From positions 62,001 to 126,000 of the forward strand of contig CAYJIM010000001.1 of NCBI GenBank assembly GCA_964370215.1: 64,000 bases of DNA, given 5' to 3'. Below are positions 1 to 7,852 of the stretch, piece by piece. This DNA comes from Massiliimalia sp964370215. GTDB lineage: Bacteria > Bacillota > Clostridia > Oscillospirales > Ruminococcaceae. The stretch's first letter is position 1; each line of letters begins with the position of its first letter. A program made the translations under genes and the position numbers. The notes below the pieces were generated by a model. The model was not told the DNA's origin. It ran no database searches and was given only the letters and a program-made list of their open reading frames with translations.

Positions 1-1
1 T

Positions 2-171
2 TACAATTTGGTCAACGGTCGATTGAATCGCGGCAAACCTACTATCATCAACACCAATCTCACGCCACAAGAGGTACAGGCACGATACAGCGATCGCATT
101 GCCTCAAGACTGTTGACCGGTTACAGTTGTTTGAGATTTGTCGGTGTGGATGTCAGACAGCAACGGTTTGC
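2..171 (+). CDS. DnaC/IstB-family helicase loader, C-terminal fragment
   Basis: The first 56 codons read in one open frame that enters from outside the window and runs into the assembly gap. The visible part has the C-terminal AAA+ signature of DnaC/DnaI-type loaders: a strand of the type PTIINTNLTPQEV, then RYSDRIASRLL with the sensor/arginine-finger region, then LRFVGVDVRQQRF. Such proteins bind ATP and load the replicative helicase. The Walker motifs lie upstream and cannot be seen, and the stop codon is inside the gap. IstB transposition helpers share this fold, but nothing transposon-like is visible nearby. The TTG near the left edge is simply a leucine codon of the longer frame, not a start. 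Confidence 0.75.
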
Positions 172-271
172 NNNNNNNNNNNNNNNNNNNNNNNNNNNNN
201 NNNNNNNNNNNNNNNNNNNNNNNNNNNNNNNNNNNNNNNNNNNNNNNNNNNNNNNNNNNNNNNNNNNNNNN
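172..271. other. Assembly gap (100 N)
   Basis: Exactly 100 unknown bases, the usual placeholder for a scaffold join of unknown size. Linkage between the DnaC-like fragment and the ABC transporter operon should not be assumed. Confidence 0.99.
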
Positions 272-274
272 TTA

Positions 275-1855
275 CTATTGTTTTAACTTAAATGTTTTAG
301 GCGCAAATAAAAAGACGGCCGGTAGCAGTAGGGCAATGAATAAAATGGAAAAGGCACTGATGCCGATAGTGAATTGCAGTAGATCGAGTTCCATGCGTAC
401 CACCATCAAACATAGATAAGACACCGCAATATTGAGTGCATAATAGAGTGGGTTTTTGATTTCTGCATGGAGATTAAAGGGTTGGAGCAGATAGTAAAGA
501 CCTAAGTAATACACCGTGAAGAAAACTGACATGGATAGTACAGAAAGCGCCATCAACAGGTAATGTGTCCAGTCCGCCGCTCCTCCGGCGACAAATAAGA
601 GAAGAGGAAACCCTATCGCTGCGATGAGGGCAGGCACTAAATTAAGGAGAATGAGGGAGCGTAAGCGCAACACAAACAGGGATAATAATGTTTGCCGTTG
701 ACGGTAAAAATTATAGGTTAAGAGGCTGTGATCACAGTTCATGAACATCACTTGTGCAATGGAAGAGGAGCGGTTGGTCAGATACAGTAGATAAATGGAC
801 AATGGAAAGAACGTAGGGAATACTTCCTGAATTGTTTCATGATATTGTGGTAGAAAAAGAATGACCACAGCACCGAGTAGAAACACGCCACTCATAATCA
901 AACTGATCCGTGTGACTGCTTGTTTGAAAATTTTATGGTGACGTTTGAAAAACAATTCATTGAAAAATTGGTACCCCGACTTATCACTACCTTGTTCGGG
1001 GGTGTAGGTGATGTTTTTTTGCATCATCTTCATCTGTTGTGCTTGTACCTGTCCACGCTGCATTTGTAAAAAACTACCATCTGAAAATAGAAGCCGATAA
1101 AGATCACGATACCCCTTAAAGTGTAGGATGTAGCGCAGGCCAAACAGACAGGCGAATGGAACCAACACAGCGGTCGCTACTGGAATTACCCAGAGCGGGA
1201 GTGTAAATCCCCACGCAGGCAAACCAAAACCGAGGGTCAGACAAATACCACAAAACAACCAAATGACCCAAGTGAGTTTGTTTTCATTGGGAGAACGTTT
1301 CATTTTTACATATTGCAGTAAACTGAGAAAGACGACGAGTATTTTAGCGGAAGTGACAAACAACGGAAACAGCACCAAAAGCCAGATGGGTAGAGGTGTT
1401 AAGAATGCCGCCAAAACCGAAAATAACGAAAACCCAATGAGCGTTTTACCGAGGTAATAGACGTAACCTGTAATCGCAAAAGACTTTGCATCTGCCTTTA
1501 AATTATAAACGGCATAGTATTTGTCTTTGGTCGGATTGAAGATTTGGGTATTCATCATACACCCGACAAGGGTCGAAAAGAAAAATAGATGCGCAAAACT
1601 TTCCGGCGTGACAGTCGTCACAGCAGGCAATACCCAGACAAAAAAGATCAGAAAATAAAACACTTTGCCATAAAAAATGGTGCTGAATTCATACAGTATG
1701 CCAAGAACGGTGGCAATCATTTTCAAAACAGGATTGCCGTAGATGTCCCGTGGCAGGGCTTTTCCCAAAAGAGGAAACCGCTTGAAAAAATAAAGCACCT
1801 GATTGGCAACATAGGTATAGCGCAGTTGAATGGTGACTTTAAGCATCTGCATCAT
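275..1855 (-). CDS. ABC transporter permease, multi-spanning
   Basis: 526-residue, very hydrophobic protein with roughly a dozen candidate membrane segments, spread over most of the chain except a polar stretch around residues 260-310. It has no ATPase motif of its own. Its start overlaps the end of the ABC ATPase gene by 17 bases, so the two are probably translationally coupled and form one transporter. The chosen ATG follows an AAAGGGG Shine-Dalgarno by about 9 bases; two further ATGs lie within the first four codons. The stop lies only a few bases from the assembly gap. Resemblance is to ABC-2-like export permeases; the substrate cannot be told from sequence. Confidence 0.75.
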   Translation of the reverse strand: MMQMLKVTIQLRYTYVANQVLYFFKRFPLLGKALPRDIYGNPVLKMIATVLGILYEFSTIFYGKVFYFLIFFVWVLPAVTTVTPESFAHLFFFSTLVGCMMNTQIFNPTKDKYYAVYNLKADAKSFAITGYVYYLGKTLIGFSLFSVLAAFLTPLPIWLLVLFPLFVTSAKILVVFLSLLQYVKMKRSPNENKLTWVIWLFCGICLTLGFGLPAWGFTLPLWVIPVATAVLVPFACLFGLRYILHFKGYRDLYRLLFSDGSFLQMQRGQVQAQQMKMMQKNITYTPEQGSDKSGYQFFNELFFKRHHKIFKQAVTRISLIMSGVFLLGAVVILFLPQYHETIQEVFPTFFPLSIYLLYLTNRSSSIAQVMFMNCDHSLLTYNFYRQRQTLLSLFVLRLRSLILLNLVPALIAAIGFPLLLFVAGGAADWTHYLLMALSVLSMSVFFTVYYLGLYYLLQPFNLHAEIKNPLYYALNIAVSYLCLMVVRMELDLLQFTIGISAFSILFIALLLPAVFLFAPKTFKLKQ

Positions 1856-2558
1856 CGTCAGACACCCCTTTCAACGCCGTGATAATGGTTTGCTTGAACT
1901 CATGATCATCGAGGTAGTTTGTGGGCACTTCCTGTAACTCACCATCACTCAAAATAACAATTTCATCGCAAAGGTCGACGGCAAGTTCTAAAATATGTGT
2001 CGAAAAAACGATGATGTGATCCTTTTTTAAAGTTTTGAGCAGTTGCTTGATTTCATCTGCAACAACAATATCAAAGGAGGTAAGGGGCTCGTCCAGTAGC
2101 AAAATAGGGGGATTTGCGACAAAGTTGACAAGCATCTGCATTTTGTTTTTCATCCCGTGGGAGTAATCTTTGAGCAGAACATCGCGGTCTTCTTCGGCAA
2201 TCATCATAAAGTCAAAATATTCATCCGCTGTTTTGATGTCTGGTAAGCGTTTTTGGTTGATGTCGATGAAAAATTTGATGAACTCCCGTGCTGTCAAAAA
2301 TTCCGGTACAACGGGTGTGGAGAGGATATAACCGATGTCCTCGGGGATCAGGGGGCGAGTTGCACCATGTTCCCTAAGGTGAAAGCTACCACCATCCATT
2401 TTGATGTCTTCATTCAAACAGTTGAAAAGGGTGGTTTTCCCAGAACCATTGCGTCCAATCAACCCATAAATTTTGCCTTGTTCAAAGGTGAAGGTCGCAT
2501 TTTTCAACACTTGTTTTTTATCAAAGTTTTTTTGAATGCCTTGTAATACCAATTCCAT
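1839..2558 (-). CDS. ABC transporter ATP-binding protein
   Basis: 239-residue nucleotide-binding subunit. Walker A is GRNGSGKTT near residue 37, the signature is YSHGMKNKMQ (a variant of LSGGQ), and Walker B is ILLLDEPLTSFD. An H-loop is present in IVFSTHILEL. The start at 2558 is chosen because an AGGAG Shine-Dalgarno lies just upstream and because the chain then opens with the usual MELVLQGIQKNF; the frame extends further upstream but would overlap the nitroreductase gene. The signature resembles bacitracin- or antibiotic-type exporters. It is the third gene of a four-gene minus-strand operon and overlaps its permease. Confidence 0.85.
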   Translation of the reverse strand: MELVLQGIQKNFDKKQVLKNATFTFEQGKIYGLIGRNGSGKTTLFNCLNEDIKMDGGSFHLREHGATRPLIPEDIGYILSTPVVPEFLTAREFIKFFIDINQKRLPDIKTADEYFDFMMIAEEDRDVLLKDYSHGMKNKMQMLVNFVANPPILLLDEPLTSFDIVVADEIKQLLKTLKKDHIIVFSTHILELAVDLCDEIVILSDGELQEVPTNYLDDHEFKQTIITALKGVSDDDADA

Positions 2559-2601
2559 AACAATTCTCCTTTGTCCGGATAAGGTTATCCACGCAGTTGT
2601 C

Positions 2602-3132
2602 TTACGATGTATACAGTCCGTTGAACCAAGCACGTTGGACAAACGGTTTTTTCGCTACCTTGATGGGGACATCTTTGGCAAGTCCCACCGGCAAAAAGCA
2701 GACAAGGTCATATTCTTTTGGCACGTTCAGCATAGCTGCCATCTGTCGCCCAATGTGATCATCATCTGTGATATGGCCTTCCACCCAACAGCTCTCATAG
2801 CCGAGTTCAACAATGGCAAGGAGCATGTTTTGAATGGCGGCAGAATAGTCCTGCACATGAAAGCATTTGTCTCGATAAGGGTAGATCTTTTGCGTGAGCA
2901 CACAGATTATGGCAGGTGCGGAACGAAAAGAGGGGACATCAATGAGGGTGTAAAGCCTTTGTAATAAAGTCGGATCATCCACTGCAATGAGGCTGGTGGT
3001 TTGGGTGTTACAACCGGAAGGGGCGTCTAATCCCGCTTGCAAAATTTTGATGAGATCCTCTCTCGGCACCGGTGTATCGTGATAAAATCCACGGTAGCTT
3101 GTGCGCGCTTGGATGACTTCAAAGGTAGTCAT
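2602..3132 (-). CDS. Nitroreductase-family flavoprotein
   Basis: 176-residue protein of the FMN-dependent nitroreductase fold. It opens with FEVIQARTSYRGF, the family's N-terminal FMN phosphate-binding RxSxR-like motif, followed by LDAPSGCNTQ and later by YSAAIQNMLLAIVELGYESCWVEG, the dimer and FMN-binding region. Such enzymes reduce nitro compounds, quinones or flavins with NAD(P)H. ATG at 3132 is preferred over an in-frame GTG three codons upstream because AGGAAG sits about 8 bases ahead of it. It lies between the NadA-like gene (18 bases) and the ABC ATPase gene (43 bases). The physiological substrate is unknown. Confidence 0.85.
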   Translation of the reverse strand: MTTFEVIQARTSYRGFYHDTPVPREDLIKILQAGLDAPSGCNTQTTSLIAVDDPTLLQRLYTLIDVPSFRSAPAIICVLTQKIYPYRDKCFHVQDYSAAIQNMLLAIVELGYESCWVEGHITDDDHIGRQMAAMLNVPKEYDLVCFLPVGLAKDVPIKVAKKPFVQRAWFNGLYTS

Positions 3133-3150
3133 GAAGAACACTTCCTTTCT

Positions 3151-3780
3151 TTATCTATGTTTTAAGGTTTGGTAAATATGCATGAGCGTCGTCTCTTTGA
3201 ACGGCGTACAATACCAGTCTGGGAAAAGATGGATGATGCGCTTTTCGGGCAGCTGCATCTGCAACATGGTGACTTGACTATGTTCGGCACCCACCGCAAT
3301 GCACCCTTGCAACTGTTGACAGACTCGATACAGATGCAAAGCAGATACGTACTCGACGGTTCCATCAAAAGGTGTCTCGGTCATCTCATTGAGTAATAGA
3401 ATATGATCGAACGGGTAGGGTGGCGCTGTTGCAAATGAGGAGATGCTTTCTTGCGCGACAGGGCAGTGGCAACCGCAATCACAAGTTGGTAGGAGTGGTT
3501 GCAAAAACTGACAATTTGGACAATCAACGGCATCCTGAATCAAGAGAATATGCCGGTCTGGAAACAAGCATTTTAACGAAAGTCCCATTTGTCGAATACC
3601 GCAGAATAGCAATGTTTTTATTGTAGTAGTCGCTACAAATGCTGCCAACGTTTTAAAGTCGCCGACACAATCGGCAATTTCAAGTAGTGAGATAGATTGG
3701 TAATGATGTGCCAAAATAGCAATCTGTCGGGTTGATTTTAACTGCAGAATTTGACGCTGTAATTGAACGGTCAACATCAT
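3151..3780 (-). CDS. Shortened, Cys-rich NadA-like protein
   Basis: 209 residues. Residues 20-80 match the first domain of quinolinate synthase NadA: ILAHHYQ, EIADCVGDFKTLA, then LLFCGIRQMGLSLKCLFP. The last 50 residues (IAVGAEHSQVTMLQMQLPEK, then FPDWYCTPFKETTLMHIYQTL) resemble the NadA C-terminal domain. NadA proteins are usually 300-350 residues; the catalytic middle domain is reduced here to about 70 residues. A cysteine-rich stretch not typical of NadA lies at residues 87-106 (CPNC, then CDCGCHC). One Fe-S ligand position appears kept at Cys191. No nadB or nadC is nearby. Quinolinate synthesis seems unlikely; I infer an Fe-S or metal-binding protein of unknown role. First gene of its operon; ATG-ATG start after GGTGG. 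Confidence 0.55.
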   Translation of the reverse strand: MMLTVQLQRQILQLKSTRQIAILAHHYQSISLLEIADCVGDFKTLAAFVATTTIKTLLFCGIRQMGLSLKCLFPDRHILLIQDAVDCPNCQFLQPLLPTCDCGCHCPVAQESISSFATAPPYPFDHILLLNEMTETPFDGTVEYVSALHLYRVCQQLQGCIAVGAEHSQVTMLQMQLPEKRIIHLFPDWYCTPFKETTLMHIYQTLKHR

Positions 3781-3806
3781 ACTCACCACCACTTTGTGTC
3801 AATACA

Positions 3807-3835
3807 ATAATACACCATTTTAATAAAAATGTCAA
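3807..3835 (-). promoter_or_regulatory. Sigma-A promoter of the NadA-like/nitroreductase/ABC operon
   Basis: On the minus strand, TTGACA (3830-3835), a 17-base spacer and TATTAT (3807-3812), 26 bases ahead of the first gene. Confidence 0.75.
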
Positions 3836-3859
3836 GACTATTTCTATTTTATAAACCGA

Positions 3860-4177
3860 TTAAGAAGACTTGGTAGCGGCAATATAATACGCTACCACAA
3901 TGCCGGGAGCAAGCGAGATCAAAGCAGTACTGTAGAGCGCGAGGGTGATGGTTGCACCCCGTCCTACAATTGTTTCGGCCGTAAAATCACCAAACCCGAT
4001 GGTGGAAATGACGGAAAAGCAATACCACATGGCAGAGGTGAATTCTTGCATGGTGGGTTCTGACCATTGTAGTAGTAGACAGGTGAGCAAAAAATAAAAG
4101 AGAAATCCAAGCACGAATAAATGAAGATGAGTTTTACGCAAAATGCCCCATAAAATCCAACGCCGTTTTTTGATCAT
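3860..4177 (-). CDS. Two-TM ion channel, K+ channel type
   Basis: 105 residues with two hydrophobic segments flanking a pore loop. The filter reads STIGFGDFTAE, the potassium-channel signature TxGFGD, preceded by the pore helix AMWYCFSVI and followed by a glycine-containing inner helix. There is no C-terminal RCK or cyclic-nucleotide domain, so this is a minimal pore that would work as a tetramer. The start at 4177 is chosen because GGAAGGTG precedes it closely; the frame continues upstream with less typical sequence. It ends with AATKSS. Ion selectivity is inferred from the filter only. Confidence 0.8.
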   Translation of the reverse strand: MIKKRRWILWGILRKTHLHLFVLGFLFYFLLTCLLLQWSEPTMQEFTSAMWYCFSVISTIGFGDFTAETIVGRGATITLALYSTALISLAPGIVVAYYIAATKSS

Positions 4178-4214
4178 AGCAACACCTTCCAAAATGACTT
4201 CTATACAAAATATG

Positions 4215-4249
4215 ATGGCAATGGACTGTTTATCACAACCCATTGCCAT
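4215..4249 (-). terminator. Hairpin after the esterase gene
   Basis: Perfect 10-bp inverted repeat ATGGCAATGG / CCATTGCCAT (4215-4224 and 4240-4249), lying between the first esterase and the channel gene. No long T tract follows on the minus strand, so termination may be partial. Confidence 0.5.
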
Positions 4250-4261
4250 TATGGCATGACA

Positions 4262-5065
4262 TTATTGTTTTTGTTCGGTCAGGAATGGATCCAGCCAAAC
4301 CAAGAAATCCTGCACCCAAAAATCCCAAAAACTCCATTCATGGGCACCACGAGCCTCTACGTAATGATAGGCAAAGGGGGAATTGGTGAAAAAGTCTCTG
4401 GTATGGTGGGCACTTTGCAGTAAAAAATCTTCACTACCGCAGACATGGTAAATGGCGGGGAGTGGTTTTTTCTCTTCCACTACACGGGTAGCGAGCACGT
4501 CAATATCAGCTTCAGTGCCAATCAAGTCCTCAATGCACGCAACACCCCAGTTACAACGAAGATAGGAGTTGTTGGTGGCATTGTCTTCCAACGAAGGGGT
4601 ATGGTACACAAGATTGCCGGAGGAAAAACAGCCGATGGCGGCATAAAAATCGGGTCGGTGCAATCCTAAAAGGAGCGCACCATATCCGCCCATCGAAAGG
4701 CCGGCCACAAATTGATCCTCTCTTTTTTGTGAAAGAGGGAAGAGTGTAGCTAAAAAGGCAGGTAATTCCTCTGTCAAATAGGTGCGGTAGGGCACCCCGT
4801 TTTTCATATTTTCATAAAAACTCAAGTGAGCATTTGGCATGACAACCGCCAACCCCAAATCGGATACATAACGTTCAATGGAGGTGCGACGAAGCCATGT
4901 GGTATGATCATCCGACATGCCATGCAGGAGCCACAACACAGGATAGGGTTGCGTACTTTGACTTCCAACCATACCGATGCCTTGTTCTTGTTGGGGGAGA
5001 ATGACCGTTATTTCGGTGCTCATGCGCAAAACATTGGAATAAAAATTTACTTGTATCAATGCCAT
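4262..5065 (-). CDS. Esterase, EstA/FrmB-like alpha/beta hydrolase
   Basis: 267 residues of the putative esterase family (COG0627), closest in style to streptococcal tributyrin esterase EstA. Order of motifs: an N-terminal strand MALIQVNFYSNVLRMSTEI, an oxyanion region LWLLHGMSDDHTTW, the nucleophile elbow GLSMGGYG, and a late ARGAHEWSFWDFW carrying the likely catalytic histidine. These cytosolic enzymes hydrolyse short-chain acyl esters. GAGGAGG lies 8 bases before the ATG, and the gene starts 3 bases after the stop of its paralogue, so they are co-transcribed. The two proteins share the same architecture and many motifs, which indicates tandem duplication. Confidence 0.85.
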   Translation of the reverse strand: MALIQVNFYSNVLRMSTEITVILPQQEQGIGMVGSQSTQPYPVLWLLHGMSDDHTTWLRRTSIERYVSDLGLAVVMPNAHLSFYENMKNGVPYRTYLTEELPAFLATLFPLSQKREDQFVAGLSMGGYGALLLGLHRPDFYAAIGCFSSGNLVYHTPSLEDNATNNSYLRCNWGVACIEDLIGTEADIDVLATRVVEEKKPLPAIYHVCGSEDFLLQSAHHTRDFFTNSPFAYHYVEARGAHEWSFWDFWVQDFLVWLDPFLTEQKQ

Positions 5066-5068
5066 CGT

Positions 5069-5848
5069 TTAACCCTCCTCTTGTACTGGTAACCAATCAA
5101 AGACGCGCTGAATGGCCTCATCCCAGTAACCCCACTCGTGATCGCCGGACTGTTCATGATAGGTGATATTAAGATCATCAGAAAAACGCGCGTAAAAGTC
5201 TTTGGTCATCAAATAAAGATAATCTTCTGTTCCACAATCGAAATAAAGTTTCGGTAAATCCACCTGTTTTTCGATGGCGATTTTTGCTTGATAGGGCAGG
5301 TCATTTTCCGATTCCAATACATCATCCAACGTATAGCCAAATGACAGTTGATGAATGTGATGATGTGTCGCCAAGCGATACCGTTCCGGTACATCAAGCA
5401 TCCCAGACAGGCTGGCGACGGCACAAAACCGTTCCGGGTTTGCAAGGCCCAATTTCACAGCACCAAAGCCGCCCATCGACAGTCCTGCGGCAAAAGTGTG
5501 TGCACGGTCGGTGGCAAGGTTTGGCAGAAATTCCTTGATAAGTTCCGGTAATTCTTCCGACAAAAAGGTGAAAAAGCGTGGGCCATAGGCCATGTCGCTA
5601 AAATATCCCAAATCGGAAGACGGCATGACGACAGCTACCCCTTTTTTTGTCGCATAACGCTCAATGGAGGTCTGCCTTGTCCACATAGTATGGTCGTCAC
5701 TCCCACCATGGAGAAGATACAGCACAGGCCACGGGGTTTTTGGAAGTTCGACCACCCCCGGTTCGATAAATGGTTGTGGGACAATCACATCCATCTGTCG
5801 CTGCATGCCAAGCACTTTGGAGAAAAAATGAAAATGTAGTACTGCCAT
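5069..5848 (-). CDS. Esterase, EstA/FrmB-like (paralogue)
   Basis: 259 residues, upstream copy of the esterase pair. It shows LYLLHGGSDDHTMW, the nucleophile elbow GLSMGGFG and the C-terminal SGDHEWGYWDEA with the probable catalytic histidine. The ATG at 5848 is chosen because GGAGG lies 7 bases upstream and the chain then begins MAVLHFHFFSKVLGMQ, matching the start of its paralogue. A longer frame would run through the promoter. It is the first gene of an operon with the second esterase and probably the channel gene. Natural substrates are unknown; acetylated or feruloylated carbohydrates and short-chain lipids are possibilities. Confidence 0.85.
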   Translation of the reverse strand: MAVLHFHFFSKVLGMQRQMDVIVPQPFIEPGVVELPKTPWPVLYLLHGGSDDHTMWTRQTSIERYATKKGVAVVMPSSDLGYFSDMAYGPRFFTFLSEELPELIKEFLPNLATDRAHTFAAGLSMGGFGAVKLGLANPERFCAVASLSGMLDVPERYRLATHHHIHQLSFGYTLDDVLESENDLPYQAKIAIEKQVDLPKLYFDCGTEDYLYLMTKDFYARFSDDLNITYHEQSGDHEWGYWDEAIQRVFDWLPVQEEG

Positions 5849-5882
5849 GAAAAAACCTCCTTTAGTAATTCTATTTTTCTTC

Positions 5883-5911
5883 ATTATAGAACGATTTTTG
5901 TGAAAAATCAA
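5883..5911 (-). promoter_or_regulatory. Sigma-A promoter of the esterase pair
   Basis: Minus strand TTGATT (5906-5911), 17-base spacer, TATAAT (5883-5888). Confidence 0.7.
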
Positions 5912-5972
5912 TGGAGAAATAAGGCTATTTTGACTTGAGAAAGGATAGATTTTACGATCCGCCACCTTTCGG

Positions 5973-6001
5973 TTGCAAAGTGCGAGCAAACATGGTACAA
6001 T
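5973..6001 (+). promoter_or_regulatory. Sigma-A promoter of hflX
   Basis: TTGCAA (5973-5978), 17-base spacer, TACAAT (5996-6001), 45 bases ahead of the hflX start. Confidence 0.7.
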
Positions 6002-6046
6002 CGAAACAGTACAGTAGCGCAAACAGCGCATCGGAAAGGGAATATT

Positions 6047-7303
6047 ATGCAGTTACACGATAATGAAATAAAAATAGAGCGAGCCATTTTGTTGGCGGTA
6101 GAGGACGGCACCTTTGATTGTGATGAGTCACTCGAAGAGTTGGCGGAACTTGCCAAAACAGCAGGGGCAGAAGTGGTGGTCAAGGCAACACAAAAACGCC
6201 AAGCCCCCGATCATACCATGTATATGGGCAAAGGTCGTTTGGAGGAAATCGAAGCACTTTGTACCGAAATGGAAGTGGATCTTGCCATCTGTAACGATGA
6301 ACTTTCCCCTTCACAAATTCGTCATTTGGAAGAGCGGTTGGACATTCGTGTCATCGACCGCACCACCTTGATTTTAGACATCTTTGCAGCAAGGGCCCGT
6401 ACTGCCGAAGGGAAGTTGCAGGTGGAATTGGCGCAGGCAAAGTATGCCCTGCCACGACTGACAGGGAAAGGCCGTGCCCTCTCTCGTCTTGGGGGTGGCA
6501 TCGGTACAAGGGGACCGGGGGAAAGCAAACTTGAAATGGATCGTCGTCACATCCGTCGCAAGATCTATACCTTGGAACAAAACTTAAAAGAGTTACAACA
6601 ACGTCGCGATGCACAGCGTGCCAGAAGACAAAAAAGTGGCATCAAAACGGTGGCTATCGTCGGCTATACCAATGCCGGCAAATCGACACTCATGAATCTG
6701 TTGACACAAGCTGACGTATTGGTACAGGATCAGTTGTTTGCGACACTTGACCCGACGGCTAGAAAGTTGCTTCTGCCGGACGAGAGCAGTGTGATGCTCG
6801 TCGATACCGTTGGGTTTATCCGCAGATTGCCCCATCACCTTGTGCAGGCATTTGCCTCCACTTTGGAAGAAGCGGTGCAGGCGGATGTCATTTTGAATGT
6901 TTGTGATCTGTCAAACCCCTCTTATCAAGAGCATCTCTCTGTCACAGCAGAAATTTTACAGTCGCTACATTGTGGGGACACCCCCATCATAGAGGTGTTC
7001 AACAAAGCGGATTTGGTGCCGGATGCACACAAACCAAAGGGTCGAAAGCAACAGGTGCTGATGAGTGCCACACAGGGAATCGGTGTGGGGGAGCTGTTGG
7101 AGGCCATTCAAAAGGCACTGCCACCGAGCAGAAAACAGGTGACCATTCTCCTGCCGTTTTCGGAAGGGAGCCTTGGTGCAGTGGTGCGTAAAGAAGGGAA
7201 AGTACTGAGCGAAGAGTACGTCGCAGAGGGACTTTTGATGACCGTTGTGGTAGATCTCACATTGTTACCAAAACTGGAATCCTTTTTACAAGAGGTCGAG
7301 TAA
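6047..7303 (+). CDS. hflX: GTPase HflX
   Basis: 418 residues, full length for HflX, the ribosome-binding GTPase that splits stalled or stressed 70S ribosomes. The N-terminal HflX domain contains TMYMGKGRLEEIEALC and the glycine-rich loop GRALSRLGGGIGTRGPGE, followed by a coiled coil (KIYTLEQNLKELQQRRDA). The G domain has G1 GYTNAGKSTL, the DPTARK switch I region, G3 DTVGFIRRLP and G4 NKAD. A C-terminal domain follows. The gene is monocistronic: own promoter, and a long hairpin overlapping its stop codon. In many bacteria hflX follows hfq; here it stands alone. Confidence 0.95.
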   Translation: MQLHDNEIKIERAILLAVEDGTFDCDESLEELAELAKTAGAEVVVKATQKRQAPDHTMYMGKGRLEEIEALCTEMEVDLAICNDELSPSQIRHLEERLDIRVIDRTTLILDIFAARARTAEGKLQVELAQAKYALPRLTGKGRALSRLGGGIGTRGPGESKLEMDRRHIRRKIYTLEQNLKELQQRRDAQRARRQKSGIKTVAIVGYTNAGKSTLMNLLTQADVLVQDQLFATLDPTARKLLLPDESSVMLVDTVGFIRRLPHHLVQAFASTLEEAVQADVILNVCDLSNPSYQEHLSVTAEILQSLHCGDTPIIEVFNKADLVPDAHKPKGRKQQVLMSATQGIGVGELLEAIQKALPPSRKQVTILLPFSEGSLGAVVRKEGKVLSEEYVAEGLLMTVVVDLTLLPKLESFLQEVE

Positions 7304-7360
7304 GCTAATAGAACAGGTAGGCTAGATCATATGTGATCCAGCCTACCTGTTCTATTAGCT
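7303..7360. terminator. Bidirectional terminator between hflX and csoR
   Basis: Perfect 21-bp inverted repeat with arms 7303-7323 and 7340-7360, plus an inner GATCA/TGATC stem in the loop. The left arm takes in the last base of the hflX stop and the right arm covers the csoR stop, so both convergent genes share it. Confidence 0.85.
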
Positions 7361-7624
7361 ATTTTTTGCGATTTTTTGGAGGAGTGCAGTCACTTCATCC
7401 AATCTCTCTTCAGGGTCATTTTCAAGAATTGCTTGACGGACACAACCACGAATATGGGCATCGATGATCTGGACATTCGCTTTTTTTAAAATGGAGGTCG
7501 TTGCCATCAACTGATTGGAGATGTCGACACAGTAACGATCCTCCTCTACCATTTTTAAAATGCCGTCAATCTGCCCTCGTGCAGTTTTTAACAGCGCTTC
7601 CATTTGCTTTCTATCTGCCTGCAT
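7355..7624 (-). CDS. csoR: CsoR-family copper-sensing repressor
   Basis: 89-residue all-helical repressor of the CsoR/RcnR/FrmR family. The Cu(I)-binding triad of CsoR is recognisable as Cys32 (in RYCVDISNQL), His57 and Cys61 (in DAHIRGC), giving the C-H-C pattern rather than the nickel or formaldehyde patterns. Cu(I) binding releases the repressor from DNA. It lies 9 bases downstream of copA, in the same operon, which supports copper as the signal and implies autoregulation from the copA promoter. Its stop codon is inside the bidirectional terminator. Confidence 0.92.
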   Translation of the reverse strand: MQADRKQMEALLKTARGQIDGILKMVEEDRYCVDISNQLMATTSILKKANVQIIDAHIRGCVRQAILENDPEERLDEVTALLQKIAKNS

Positions 7625-7633
7625 GTTACACCT

Positions 7634-7852
7634 CTAATCTTGTATAGAGAGCAATTTATATCCGGCAGTCTCAACGGTGTGTTGCAAGACAGCGTCTTCC
7701 AATGGTTCCGAAGCAGTCACCGTAGCGGTTTTTTCTTCTAGGTTCATGACAACAGCTGTCACCGTTGGTAGTGCTGATAAAGCAGCTTCAACACGGCCGG
7801 TGCAGTGGTGGCACATCATGCCGTCAATGGTCATTACTTTTGTGGTAGTCAT
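7634..7852 (-). CDS. Internal start: possible free CopZ-like copper chaperone
   Basis: Within the 3' end of copA, AAAGGAG lies 8 bases before an in-frame ATG at 7852. From there a complete 72-residue heavy-metal-associated domain is encoded, with DGMMCHHC as metal site and the length of stand-alone CopZ proteins. The preserved translation signals suggest that copZ was, or still is, an independent cistron and that the domain can be made free as well as fused. This is an alternative product of the same DNA, not an additional gene. Confidence 0.55.
   Translation of the reverse strand: MTTTKVMTIDGMMCHHCTGRVEAALSALPTVTAVVMNLEEKTATVTASEPLEDAVLQHTVETAGYKLLSIQD

Noticed and set aside
2..171. IstB transposase helper
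   Set aside because: No IS21-type transposase or inverted repeats are visible; a chromosomal DnaC-like loader is simpler, though the missing part prevents proof.
8..419. Plus-strand frames running across the N gap
   Set aside because: They join sequence through unknown bases and are not real; only the DnaC-like part up to 171 is kept.
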